Source: an uncultured Helicobacter sp.
GTDB taxonomy: Bacteria > Campylobacterota > Campylobacteria > Campylobacterales > Helicobacteraceae
DNA length: 64,000 nucleotides
Direction: 5' to 3'
Assembly (NCBI GenBank): GCA_949299115.1
Contig: CASFZH010000025.1
Coordinates: forward strand, 1-64,000
The notes below the pieces were generated by a model that ran no database searches, had not been told where the DNA came from, and worked only from the letters and a program-made list of their open reading frames with translations. Shown piece by piece: positions 1 through 8,564 of the stretch; the first letter of the stretch is position 1; each line of letters opens with the position of its first letter. The translations under genes and the position numbers were made by a program.

Positions 1-249
1 TTTAATTGTCTTGTTTCGTTTAAGTATCAATGTAATTAACCCAAAATTACATTGATTCCATAACATATAATATAAATACTAGGCGTTCATTCAATCTTTT
101 CACTAAAATTATATATTATTTGATTACTAATAGTATGGCTTAAGCACAACTCTATAATGATACAATCTAGTTTATGTGATGGTGTTTTTCGTAAAGCATT
201 GTTTGAAAATATGCTACGCAATAAATGTAGATTAACACGTAAAATTTAG

Positions 250-760
250 TTTATTTTGTATGCCTTTTTTTGTGTTTTATTGTAAAGAAGTCTAGTAATA
301 TATAATATAAACTACTTTGATTTTTTGTTGATTTTAATGTAATTTCTTTGTTATTCTTAATATATTTCTGCAATGTGCTATAAGCTATATTATAATCTTT
401 TGCTATTTGTCTTATTGATTTAGGTGCACTTTAAGAGCTTTGTGATAAGCATGTAAGGCTTTTTGTATTTGTTCTCTAGTCTTTGCTATTGATGTAAGGT
501 TTATTGAAAATACATAATTGTCTATTTTTGATTGCTCACACTCAATACAAAAGCAGAAAATATTCTAAAAGATCCAAACAGTACTCAAATTCTTCTAAAA
601 ATTTCATAAGAACAACAAATATGTTTTAATTTTCCTCAAAATATACCCCATTCAGATTTTGCAATCATACTGAAAGAATTAAAAATAACCAGGTTAGAGT
701 TAGCCCAATAAGCGATAAAGAATGACTTATTCATTATAATATAATAAACCATAATAATAC
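250..760. pseudogene. Decayed DNA-binding protein fragments
   Basis: No intact gene is visible in the first 800 bases. On the - strand (about 520 down to 250) two reading frames together give a helix-turn-helix segment: REQIQKALHAYHKALK in one frame, continuing as SAPKSIRQIAKDYN in the next, so a single frameshift near 430 separates the halves. The second half resembles the Psq/resolvase-type HTH of transposases and phage regulators. On the + strand (about 640-730) SDFAIILKELKITRLELAQ is followed by a stop and looks like the start of an XRE-type HTH. Both are inferred relics of mobile-element regulators; the family assignment is tentative. Confidence 0.35.
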
Positions 761-808
761 TAAAATCTAGACTTTCATTACAATACTAGACTAAAGTGAA
801 AAATAAGA

Positions 809-1519
809 CTAAATTTCTGGCTCTTTTGGCTTTAAGAAACCAATCCGATTATTAGCATAATCCACAATCCTATTGGCAATACGTTGCAAAGGCAGTATCT
901 CTCGAACTGCTCCTATTTCAATAGCTTTCTTTGGCATACCAAATACAACACAACTGGCTTCGTCCTGAGCAATCGTATAAGCACCATTATCAAACAATTC
1001 TTTCATGCCAATCATACCATCATCACCCATACCTGTAAGAATAACAGCTAAGGTATTTTTGCCTGACACATTATTAGCACTACGAAATAATATGTCTACA
1101 CTTGGTCTATGTCTATTGATACGTCTCTCATCAAACGGAGTAGCATAATATTTACCACCCTCATAACTTAATACAACATGAGCACCACCATTAGCAATAT
1201 ATGCACTATCTGGTTGTAACTGCACTTTTGAGTTAACCTCAAAAACACTAATTTTACTATTAGAATCTAATCTAGTTGCAAGCGAACTTGAAAACATCTT
1301 TGGTATATGTTGTACAACGACAATAGGCGGTAATCCTATTGGCAATGCAGAAAAAATTTTATTTAATGCCTCAGTGCCTCCCGTTGAACTTCCTATAACG
1401 ATTAATTTTTCGCGAGATAAAGTGCAAGGATTCTTTGCTAAGATAGTATCCGGATGGTATTTTTCTTCGATTTGTTTTGATAAGATACTATTTGTTTTTT
1501 TATCGTGAAATAATGCCAT
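809..1519 (-). CDS. cheB: Chemotaxis protein-glutamate methylesterase, receiver-less CheB
   Basis: This 236-residue protein removes methyl groups from chemoreceptor glutamates and resets chemotaxis signalling in the cytoplasm. It carries only the C-terminal catalytic domain: the nucleophile motif GSSTGG (Ser45), His71 in VVQHIP and Asp167 in LTGMGDDG form the expected Ser-His-Asp triad. The usual N-terminal receiver domain is absent and only a 35-residue lead precedes the catalytic fold, as is known for Campylobacter CheB. The ATG has an AGGA Shine-Dalgarno seven bases upstream. It lies 32 bp downstream of cheR on the same strand, so the two form an operon. Activity cannot be controlled by CheA phosphorylation of an attached receiver. 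Confidence 0.93.
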   Translation of the reverse strand: MALFHDKKTNSILSKQIEEKYHPDTILAKNPCTLSREKLIVIGSSTGGTEALNKIFSALPIGLPPIVVVQHIPKMFSSSLATRLDSNSKISVFEVNSKVQLQPDSAYIANGGAHVVLSYEGGKYYATPFDERRINRHRPSVDILFRSANNVSGKNTLAVILTGMGDDGMIGMKELFDNGAYTIAQDEASCVVFGMPKKAIEIGAVREILPLQRIANRIVDYANNRIGFLKPKEPEI

Positions 1520-1551
1520 ATCATTTTCCTAAAAATAATCTCTAATAATAT

Positions 1552-2415
1552 TTAGATGGAATATTCTGAATTACGTATAAAAATTTTATTTCCAAGTCTA
1601 TCGAACTTATCTCCCATTCCTAAAATATCTTCGGAATGACCCAAATACAAAGTGCCACCAACCTTTAAAACATTATGTAGCTTTGCCAAAATTTTTTCTT
1701 GATCTTTTGGTTTAAAATAAATAAGAACATTACGACAAAAAACCATGTCAAATTCCTTAGAACTAAAGGGATAATTTTTATTAAATAAATTAAGTTGTTG
1801 AAAAGTTATCATACTTTTAAGTGAATCTTTTGCACGTAAGTGCATGATACCATTTGGTAAGATTTTTACAATACTAAAATATTTCTCAAGCTCTACCCAA
1901 TCTGGAATCTTATTTAATCTTTTATCAAGCGTATATTCACCTTTTTTTGCAATTTCAAGCATATTAGTATCAATATCAGTGCCAATGATTTTAATATTAG
2001 CATGTGATTTATATAATGTCTTTGCATACAAACATGTTGCTGCAATAGAATAAACCTCTTCGCCACTTGAACTTGCGGAACAAAAAATCTTAATGGTGTC
2101 ATTATTGCGTAGTAGCGGTATTAATGAACGATTAAGCATGTCATCAAAATGGTATGCCTCACGGAATAAATCTGTTTTGTTGGTAGTAAAACTATTTATA
2201 AAAGCCTGTTTTACTTGAGAATCCGTCTTTATGCAACGCAATAAATCATCAAGGGTATGAATATTATAACAAACAGGATCTTTGAGTAAAAGAGTAATTC
2301 TATTATGTATCATAGTTTGTTTAGAATCTGTAAGATAAATACCACAGACCTCATATAAGATATTTTGTACTTGATGTAATCCTTTAGAATCTAAAAGTAT
2401 CGCATTATGTTTCAA
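1552..2415 (-). CDS. cheR: Chemoreceptor glutamate methyltransferase CheR
   Basis: This 287-residue protein methylates receptor glutamates using S-adenosylmethionine, opposing CheB. Visible motifs are the SAM-binding segment CSASSSGEEVYSI near residue 113, the acidic loop GTDIDTNML, and FCRNVLIYF followed by the late strand GGTLYLGHSE. The length is close to the family norm. The start is a TTG at 2415 with a good AAAGAGG Shine-Dalgarno five bases upstream. It is first in a cheR-cheB pair and is transcribed away from pdxJ, with about 100 bp of shared upstream sequence. Chemotaxis is central to mucosal colonisation in this genus. Confidence 0.93.
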   Translation of the reverse strand: MKHNAILLDSKGLHQVQNILYEVCGIYLTDSKQTMIHNRITLLLKDPVCYNIHTLDDLLRCIKTDSQVKQAFINSFTTNKTDLFREAYHFDDMLNRSLIPLLRNNDTIKIFCSASSSGEEVYSIAATCLYAKTLYKSHANIKIIGTDIDTNMLEIAKKGEYTLDKRLNKIPDWVELEKYFSIVKILPNGIMHLRAKDSLKSMITFQQLNLFNKNYPFSSKEFDMVFCRNVLIYFKPKDQEKILAKLHNVLKVGGTLYLGHSEDILGMGDKFDRLGNKIFIRNSEYSI

Positions 2416-2478
2416 TAAAACCTCTTTATTTTTAAATGTTAAAAAATAATATGCTAGTATTTTTCTAGATTTTCAAGT

Positions 2479-2484
2479 TATAAT
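2479..2484 (+). promoter_or_regulatory. Likely -10 element for pdxJ
   Basis: A perfect TATAAT lies 33 bp upstream of the pdxJ ATG, placing a transcription start near 2491 and leaving room for the AAAAGGA ribosome site just before the start. No -35 is obvious, which is normal for sigma-80 promoters of this group. Confidence 0.5.
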
Positions 2485-2516
2485 AGTAGCATATTTTATT
2501 AAAAAAAGGAATATAC

Positions 2517-3305
2517 ATGAGACTTGGAGTAAATATTGACCATATAGCCTATCTACGTGAAACACGGAAAATTAATGATCCAGACCCGCTAGAGGCTATT
2601 TTTATCGCTAAAAGAGCCGGGGCCAATCAAATTACCATTCATTTACGAGAAGATAGAAGACATATCCATGACAGTGATGTGATACGTATCATAGAATCAA
2701 GTTTTTTGCCTGTTAATGTAGAATGTGCTATTGCAAGTGATATAGTTGATTTTCTATGCGATATAAAACCATACAGAATCACACTTGTGCCAGAAAAAAG
2801 AGATGAAGTAACCACAGAAGGAGGGTTGCTTGTAGGCAATCATTTGTTACCTATAATACAAAAGTTCTATGATAATGATATTGACATTGCCTTATTTATT
2901 GATGCAGATTCTAAAGCTGTAGTTGAAAGTGCTAAATTGGCAAATGCTATACAAACTACAATTGGTGTAGAATTGCACACTGGACGCTATGCAAATATAT
3001 CTTTAAGTTTAGAATCTAATCTCTCACGCACCCAGCATAGTATAAAAGAATTTGAAATTTCAAGACGACATTTACAGCAACATCTAAATCAAGAATTAGA
3101 AAATATAAAAAATGTAGCAAAATTAGCTAAAAAAGAAGGGCTAAAAGTCTATGCTGGACATGGACTTAATTACCACAATGTGAGTAAAATTGTAGAAATT
3201 AAAGAAATAGAAGAATTAAATATTGGACAAAGCATTATTGCAAGATCTATTTTTACAGGCTTAGAACAAGCCATAAGAGACATGAAAGCTTTATGTGTCC
3301 AATAA
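2517..3305 (+). CDS. pdxJ: Pyridoxine 5'-phosphate synthase
   Basis: PdxJ condenses 1-deoxyxylulose 5-phosphate with 3-amino-2-oxopropyl phosphate in the last ring-forming step of DXP-dependent vitamin B6 synthesis. The 262-residue TIM-barrel protein shows the family signatures GVNIDHIAYLRETR at the N terminus, TIHLREDRRHI, VPEKRDEVTTEGGL, GVELHTGRYA and the C-terminal glycine-rich phosphate site YAGHGLNYHNV. Length is normal. The start follows an AAAAGGA site. pdxA, its usual partner in Helicobacter, is not downstream here; the next gene is pldA after about 210 bp. Confidence 0.95.
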   Translation: MRLGVNIDHIAYLRETRKINDPDPLEAIFIAKRAGANQITIHLREDRRHIHDSDVIRIIESSFLPVNVECAIASDIVDFLCDIKPYRITLVPEKRDEVTTEGGLLVGNHLLPIIQKFYDNDIDIALFIDADSKAVVESAKLANAIQTTIGVELHTGRYANISLSLESNLSRTQHSIKEFEISRRHLQQHLNQELENIKNVAKLAKKEGLKVYAGHGLNYHNVSKIVEIKEIEELNIGQSIIARSIFTGLEQAIRDMKALCVQ

Positions 3306-3465
3306 TAAACTATTTTTATGTTAAAATTATGAAAACTATAAATATTAGAAATGACAAATTGAATATACATAGAATACCATGAATATCATAAATTCAAGCT
3401 TTTTATATTACAATCAAAAAATATGGACATTACAATATTTCAAGTTTTAAATATTTGCTAAATTG

Positions 3466-3478
3466 TTTTTTTTTTTTT
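3466..3478 (+). repeat. Poly-T tract (13) upstream of pldA
   Basis: Thirteen consecutive T residues end 40 bp before the pldA start codon. Tracts of this length slip during replication, and in Helicobacter such tracts near promoters alter the transcription level. A phase- or dose-variable pldA promoter is an inference. Confidence 0.6.
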
Positions 3479-3518
3479 GGTTTAATTATTAACTAACTAA
3501 AAAAATAAGGTTTTTATA

Positions 3519-4508
3519 ATGTATGGATTTAAAAAATGGGCTTTAATGGCAATTATTGCAATAAAACTTTCAGCTAATCAAGATTCAATAGAAAAGCAAG
3601 GCGACATAACAGTGCAAAGCAAACCACAAATTAAAACCTTTAGTCTTTTTTATGTGAAAATTCCTTATGAAGCTACACAAAAAAATGAAAAAATTTTGCA
3701 ATACTTTCCCCTCATTTATAAAAAAGCCCAGCTTTTAAATCCGCCGCTGAACGATACAACACAGCCTACCTATCAAGATTCCCTCAATCCCAAATCTTTA
3801 TTGCCCATTGAAGAATGGCGTGGTAATTATGTTATGGAAGTCTACAATTTTGCAAGCATGTATGATGCAAATTTTATTAAGGCAGAAACTAAGGCTCATG
3901 TCAGTTTTAGAGTGCCGATTGTTAGGAATTTTATAGATTCTGGTGGATCTTTATATTTTGCCTTTACAAATGTCTTTTTTTTCCAATTTCTTAATGAAAA
4001 AGCAAGTTCTCCTGTTAGAGATAGTGATTTATCCCCAGAATTTCTTTGGGTTTGGCCACTCAATATAGATTTTCTAGGTGGCAAAATACAAGAATTTACG
4101 ACAGGTTGGAGACATATTAGCAATGGAGAAGTAGGAGATAGAAGTCGGGGGACTGATAGATGGATTTTTAAGTTAATATGGACATCTGGCAAATTTGGGG
4201 TAGATTTAGAATTTTTTATGCCCACGCGTTATTATAGTGAAAATATAGATATTTATAAATATTTGGGCATTGGAGACATTAAAATATTTTTTAGACACAA
4301 AAAACATCTACTTGATTGTACAATCAAAGGGCTTTTCCGCATTAATTATTCATATATGCAATATTCTTCATTTGAATTAGGCTATACCTACAAACTCAAT
4401 CCCTACTTTGGGATTTATACCCAATATTTTGTGGGATATGCCGATGTCCTCTATGAATACAATAGATTTGCTCACAGAATAGGAATTGGCATAAGAAGTA
4501 TTCTATAA
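3519..4508 (+). CDS. pldA: Outer membrane phospholipase A
   Basis: OMPLA is a beta-barrel enzyme that hydrolyses phospholipids in the outer membrane and acts in lipid asymmetry, acid adaptation and haemolysis in Helicobacter. The 329-residue protein begins with a signal peptide and contains the catalytic block GWRHISNG, giving His199 and Ser201. The position equivalent to the enterobacterial triad Asn156 (Ser+12) is Asp213 in SRGTDRW, if the spacing is conserved. The C terminus is rich in aromatic alternating residues, as expected for barrel strands. Start ATG with an AAGG site. The upstream T13 tract suggests variable expression. Confidence 0.9.
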   Translation: MYGFKKWALMAIIAIKLSANQDSIEKQGDITVQSKPQIKTFSLFYVKIPYEATQKNEKILQYFPLIYKKAQLLNPPLNDTTQPTYQDSLNPKSLLPIEEWRGNYVMEVYNFASMYDANFIKAETKAHVSFRVPIVRNFIDSGGSLYFAFTNVFFFQFLNEKASSPVRDSDLSPEFLWVWPLNIDFLGGKIQEFTTGWRHISNGEVGDRSRGTDRWIFKLIWTSGKFGVDLEFFMPTRYYSENIDIYKYLGIGDIKIFFRHKKHLLDCTIKGLFRINYSYMQYSSFELGYTYKLNPYFGIYTQYFVGYADVLYEYNRFAHRIGIGIRSIL

Positions 4509-4744
4509 TCAAGATATTCTAATATATAGAATCAATTTAATAAAATATAATGATATTTAGATATTATTATATGTAATAGAATAATTTTATGTTTTATTCT
4601 ATTCTTGCAATTTTTCCTATTTCTATCATATTATTTACTTTTTTACCCATTTCATTTAAAAATGTTTAGTTAATACTCAATTGCATATAAAACGCTTTTG
4701 TATTGCAAATTAAAAATATATTTTGTCGTTTTTTTCTGCTATGG

Positions 4745-4750
4745 TATAAA
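4745..4750 (+). promoter_or_regulatory. Likely extended -10 element for the acetate permease operon
   Basis: TATGG immediately precedes TATAAA, about 43 bp upstream of the DUF485 gene start. This is a good extended -10 box for a vegetative promoter driving both downstream genes. Confidence 0.4.
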
Positions 4751-4792
4751 TAGCTTTAAATAATATAAAGCAATTTTCACAAGGAGGCAATC

Positions 4793-5131
4793 ATGAGTAA
4801 GGCAACTGCACAAAATGCAAAAGAAAGGTTTTACAAATTTGTTTCATTTAGAAATAAATTTTCATTATTTTTATCATGTATTATTTTTCTTTGTTATTAC
4901 GTTTTTGTAGCAAGTATCGCATTTGCACCAAATATTTTAGGATATCGTTTAGGACCAAGTGCTATTACACTCGGTGTTATGAGTGGCATATTTATTATTA
5001 TTTTGTGCATTGTAACAACGGGAATTTATACCTTTTTTGCTAATAAGTATTTAGATAAAGAGCAAGAAGAAATATTGCAAGAACTCGAAGAAACTGGAGT
5101 TATTCAGGATTTACAGAAAGGTAAAATATAA
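4793..5131 (+). CDS. DUF485 (YjcH-like) inner membrane protein
   Basis: This 112-residue protein has two strongly hydrophobic helices (about residues 24-46 and 62-84) between a basic N terminus and an acidic, coiled C-terminal tail. The size and layout match DUF485/YjcH, which is almost always encoded directly before the sodium/acetate symporter actP. That is the arrangement here, with 92 bp between the genes. Its molecular role is unknown, though co-transcription with ActP implies a role in monocarboxylate uptake. The start has an excellent AAGGAGG ribosome site. Confidence 0.85.
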   Translation: MSKATAQNAKERFYKFVSFRNKFSLFLSCIIFLCYYVFVASIAFAPNILGYRLGPSAITLGVMSGIFIIILCIVTTGIYTFFANKYLDKEQEEILQELEETGVIQDLQKGKI

Positions 5132-5223
5132 AATGTTAAGAGAATCTAGCAACAATATATTTCATATTGTTACCAATATAATAGATTCTGTAATACTCAA
5201 ATTATTTTATTAAGGACAAAAAA

Positions 5224-6879
5224 ATGCGTAAGATTTATTTGATTTTGATGTTATTTGGTTTAAGTCAGTTTGCATTTTCTGCTGGTATTGACGCAGCAAA
5301 TGTAGAAAAAAGTAGCATTAACTATACTGCTATTACAATGTTTGTTGTGTTTGTAGTGGCAACACTTGGAATCACATACTTTTCTAATAAAATTTCACAA
5401 TCTACACAGGGTTTCTATACAGGTGGTGGGAATATTTCAGGTGTACAAAATGGCATTGCCATAGCAGGAGATTATATGAGCGCTGCTAGTTTTCTAGGCA
5501 TTGTGAGCTTAGTTTTTAGTAATGGGTTTGACGGGCTTGTGTATGCTATCGGATTTCTTGTTGGTTGGCCAATTATCATGTTTTTAATAGCAGAAAAATT
5601 TAGAAATTTAGGTAAATTTACTTTTGCAGATATTGTTGCTTATCGTTTAAGCTCTCGCTCTGTACGTACGATTTCTGCCATAAGTGGCTTATGTGTCATT
5701 GTTTTTTATCTTATCGCACAAATGGTTGGAGCTGGATTACTTATACAATTACTTTTTGGTTTATCTTATAACACAGCAGTATTTCTAGTTGGAATCTTAA
5801 TGATTTGCTATGTTACTTTTGGTGGTATGCATGCTACAACTTGGGTGCAAATTATCAAAGCAATCCTATTACTTGGAGGATGCACATTTATGGCAGTAAT
5901 GATTCTAATTTTAGCAGATTTTGACCTAAAACATTATTTTGATATGGCAATCCAAAATCATGAGAAAAAAGAACTTATTATGCAACCCGGAACATTTTTA
6001 CCAGACCCAATATCGGCATTTAGTTTAGGGCTTGGTTTAATGTTTGGCTCTGCAGGCTTACCGCATATCCTCATGCGTTTCTTTACTGTTAAAGATGCCA
6101 AAGAAGCAAGAAAATCTGTATTTCTTGCTACTGGGTTGATTGGCTATTTTTATATTTTAACATTTATTATTGGTTTTGGTGCAATAGCATTCTTATTATC
6201 AAATCCAGATTTCATAGATTCTAACGGACATTTTATAGTCGCAAAAAATATGGAAGCCGTGGTATTAGCTAAGGTGTTAGGTGGTAACATATTCTATGCC
6301 TTTATTGCAGCTGTCGCTTTTGCTACTATTTTAGCTGTTGTCGCTGGACTCGCCATATCTGGGGCAGGAGCTATTAGTCATGATTTATTTGTGAATGTTA
6401 TAAAAAATGGTAATGTAGATTCGAAAACAGAATTAAAAGTTACACGAATATCCACTATATGTTTAGGTATTTTAGCTATTTTACTAGGCATTGCTTTTAA
6501 TGGACAAAATGTAGCCTTTATGGTTGGACTTGCTTTTGCTATTGCCGCTAGTGTGAATTTTCCTATCATCTTACTTTGTATATATTGGAGAAATCTCACT
6601 ACAAAAGGAGTTTTATTTGGCGGATTAATCGGACTTATAAGTGTGCTTCTATTAGTTATTTTAAGTCCAAGCGTATGGGTAAAGGTTTTAGGATTTGAAA
6701 CAGCCATTTTCCCTTATGACCATCCAGCAATTTTTACTATGCCAATTTCTTTTATCGCTATTTATGTTTTTTCTAAGTTTGATACTAGCGAACGTGCAAA
6801 AATTGACAAAGCAGGATTTAATGCACAAGACTTTAGGGCACAAAGCGGTGTTGGAATCAGTAGTGCAGTAGCACACTAA
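5224..6879 (+). CDS. actP: Cation/acetate symporter ActP
   Basis: This 551-residue sodium:solute symporter (SSS family) has a cleavable-looking N-terminal hydrophobic segment followed by about 13 transmembrane helices. Family hallmarks visible include FYTGGGNISGVQNGIAIAGD, DYMSAASFLG and GLPHILMRFFTVKDA, typical of ActP/MctC acetate-glycolate permeases. It follows the DUF485 gene as in enteric actP operons, but acs is not in the window. Acetate and related short-chain acids are plausible substrates for a gut organism. The specificity is inferred from family and context. Confidence 0.9.
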   Translation: MRKIYLILMLFGLSQFAFSAGIDAANVEKSSINYTAITMFVVFVVATLGITYFSNKISQSTQGFYTGGGNISGVQNGIAIAGDYMSAASFLGIVSLVFSNGFDGLVYAIGFLVGWPIIMFLIAEKFRNLGKFTFADIVAYRLSSRSVRTISAISGLCVIVFYLIAQMVGAGLLIQLLFGLSYNTAVFLVGILMICYVTFGGMHATTWVQIIKAILLLGGCTFMAVMILILADFDLKHYFDMAIQNHEKKELIMQPGTFLPDPISAFSLGLGLMFGSAGLPHILMRFFTVKDAKEARKSVFLATGLIGYFYILTFIIGFGAIAFLLSNPDFIDSNGHFIVAKNMEAVVLAKVLGGNIFYAFIAAVAFATILAVVAGLAISGAGAISHDLFVNVIKNGNVDSKTELKVTRISTICLGILAILLGIAFNGQNVAFMVGLAFAIAASVNFPIILLCIYWRNLTTKGVLFGGLIGLISVLLLVILSPSVWVKVLGFETAIFPYDHPAIFTMPISFIAIYVFSKFDTSERAKIDKAGFNAQDFRAQSGVGISSAVAH

Positions 6880-7699
6880 GCAGCAAAATTGATACACTTA
6901 AAATGTCATAATCTTTAAGACTATTGTCAAAAATATATTTAAGGTAAAATTGCATAATGTTGGCATTTTGCCTTTTATTTTTTAGAAGTCTCCTATAATC
7001 ATCTATAATACTCCGTATTGAATGCACCAAAGTCCTATCTTCATCACAATAATACCAAATTCTTAAATTGCAAACCAAACTATTTCAAGATATAGAAAAA
7101 TCTAAAATATTCCGATTTACTCCATTTATCCACAAAATAACCGATAGGCGATTGTAAAAAATCTTGTTATCCTAAAATACTAGAAATAATGATTTATTGA
7201 ATTAGTAATAATTTAAATATAAAATCAATATGAAAAAATATTTAAGATTTTGTTAAAATTCAAATTTTAAGTAAACTTGTTTATTATAATGTATTGGCAA
7301 TGAATCCATATTATACTGCTATCTTACATTGAGAAACTATAAATACAATTTTTATAAACAAAAGAGCTTTTAGCATACCAACATTTCTCTTTAAACTTTT
7401 GGAAAGACACAAAAGTTTTAGATTATTCATAGTATTATGGGTGCAAAATAGTATTTTCTCTATTTAATTTTAAATGCAAGTATTATGATTCTATATGTTG
7501 TGAGCATTAATTATATTATTAAATAATATCCATTTTTGATATAGTATAAATAGAGGGAATCTTGATTGAACATATTACCAGTACACTCGGATTTTAATAA
7601 TACATTAAATCTTCATGCAATCTACACATTCTGACATGTAGAAAAATCACAAATCACAACTATTACCTATAAAATCTTAAAAATCTCAATATCATTTAT
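6880..7699. other. 820-bp AT-rich intergenic region
   Basis: No convincing gene is seen between actP and magIII, which converge here. A 73-codon open frame on the - strand (6857-7078) lacks a ribosome site and overlaps the actP end; it was not accepted. No terminator hairpin with a T-run was recognised by eye. Confidence 0.5.
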
Positions 7700-8542
7700 C
7701 TATAAATTTTTATAAAAAGTCAATGACTTTTTTAATCTATGTGTTTTACCGCATTCTACAATTTTTCCATGCAATCTTGCCATAATCTGTGCTAAAGAAA
7801 TATCAAAATCATAAAGTTGTTTGGCTTTTTCTAAATTAGTTGTTAAAAAATACTGCATATCTTCATAATATTCATATTCAAAGCCTAAATAAGATAATAA
7901 TCGCTGTGTATAAGCATCAACGACAATTTCTTCTCTTTTTAAGGCATAGTTAAGTATACTTGAAGCAGTTTCATTGCCAATACCCTTTTGATTCAAAAGC
8001 CACTCTTTTGTAACCTCTGTACTAAAATTTTCAAAATTTTTAAAATCCTTTAATAAATTCATAGCAAATGTTATAATTCTCTGCGATTTTTGTGTATAGA
8101 ATCCAGCATTCTTAATTAAAGGCATGATGGTTTGCATTGAAGAATTACATAAAATCTCCAATATGTGATTATGATATTGTGATTGTGCAATATAAGCTAA
8201 ATGAGGAAATGTATAATGTTGAAAGGCTGATTCTACAGTAGTGAGATGAGATGCTATATCTCCAGTATGAATAATTTTTGTATAAAAAAAATTATAAAGA
8301 TTTCGTAAAGCTAAAGCAGCATTTTGATATTTTGTATTCTGTCCTAAAATAGCTGCAAAACATAAACTTAAATTAGGTTCATGCTTTAAAGCCCCATTTA
8401 TTTCAATGCCATTTTGAATTTTTACGGATAAAAAACTTGGCCACCACCAACTGTTGCAATCTCCAACGTAATAATGAGGTTTTAAAGCTCGTAGTAACTC
8501 AAACCCATTTGCAACATTAAGATGAGTAAATATATATTGCAT
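7700..8542 (-). CDS. magIII: 3-methyladenine DNA glycosylase, MagIII type (endonuclease III superfamily)
   Basis: This 280-residue base-excision repair enzyme resembles H. pylori MagIII (HP0602, 218 residues), which removes 3-methyladenine. It carries the WWWP motif (residues 32-35), a TQN-like segment GQNTKYQNA, the helix-hairpin-helix QKGIGNETASSIL, catalytic Asp209 in VVDAYTQ, and Lys260 in the ARLHGKIVE block. Glu191 keeps the spacing to Asp209 seen in the H. pylori enzyme. No iron-sulfur cysteine cluster is present. The protein is about 60 residues longer than the H. pylori form, mainly between residues 40 and 125. It follows the cold-shock-like gene by 22 bp and is probably co-transcribed. 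Confidence 0.88.
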   Translation of the reverse strand: MQYIFTHLNVANGFELLRALKPHYYVGDCNSWWWPSFLSVKIQNGIEINGALKHEPNLSLCFAAILGQNTKYQNAALALRNLYNFFYTKIIHTGDIASHLTTVESAFQHYTFPHLAYIAQSQYHNHILEILCNSSMQTIMPLIKNAGFYTQKSQRIITFAMNLLKDFKNFENFSTEVTKEWLLNQKGIGNETASSILNYALKREEIVVDAYTQRLLSYLGFEYEYYEDMQYFLTTNLEKAKQLYDFDISLAQIMARLHGKIVECGKTHRLKKSLTFYKNL

Positions 8543-8564
8543 CTACTATAACTTTTACAGATAT

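Noticed and set aside
6857-7078. A 73-codon frame on the - strand after actP
   Set aside because: No ribosome site, overlaps the actP end and resembles no family. A gene relic cannot be excluded.
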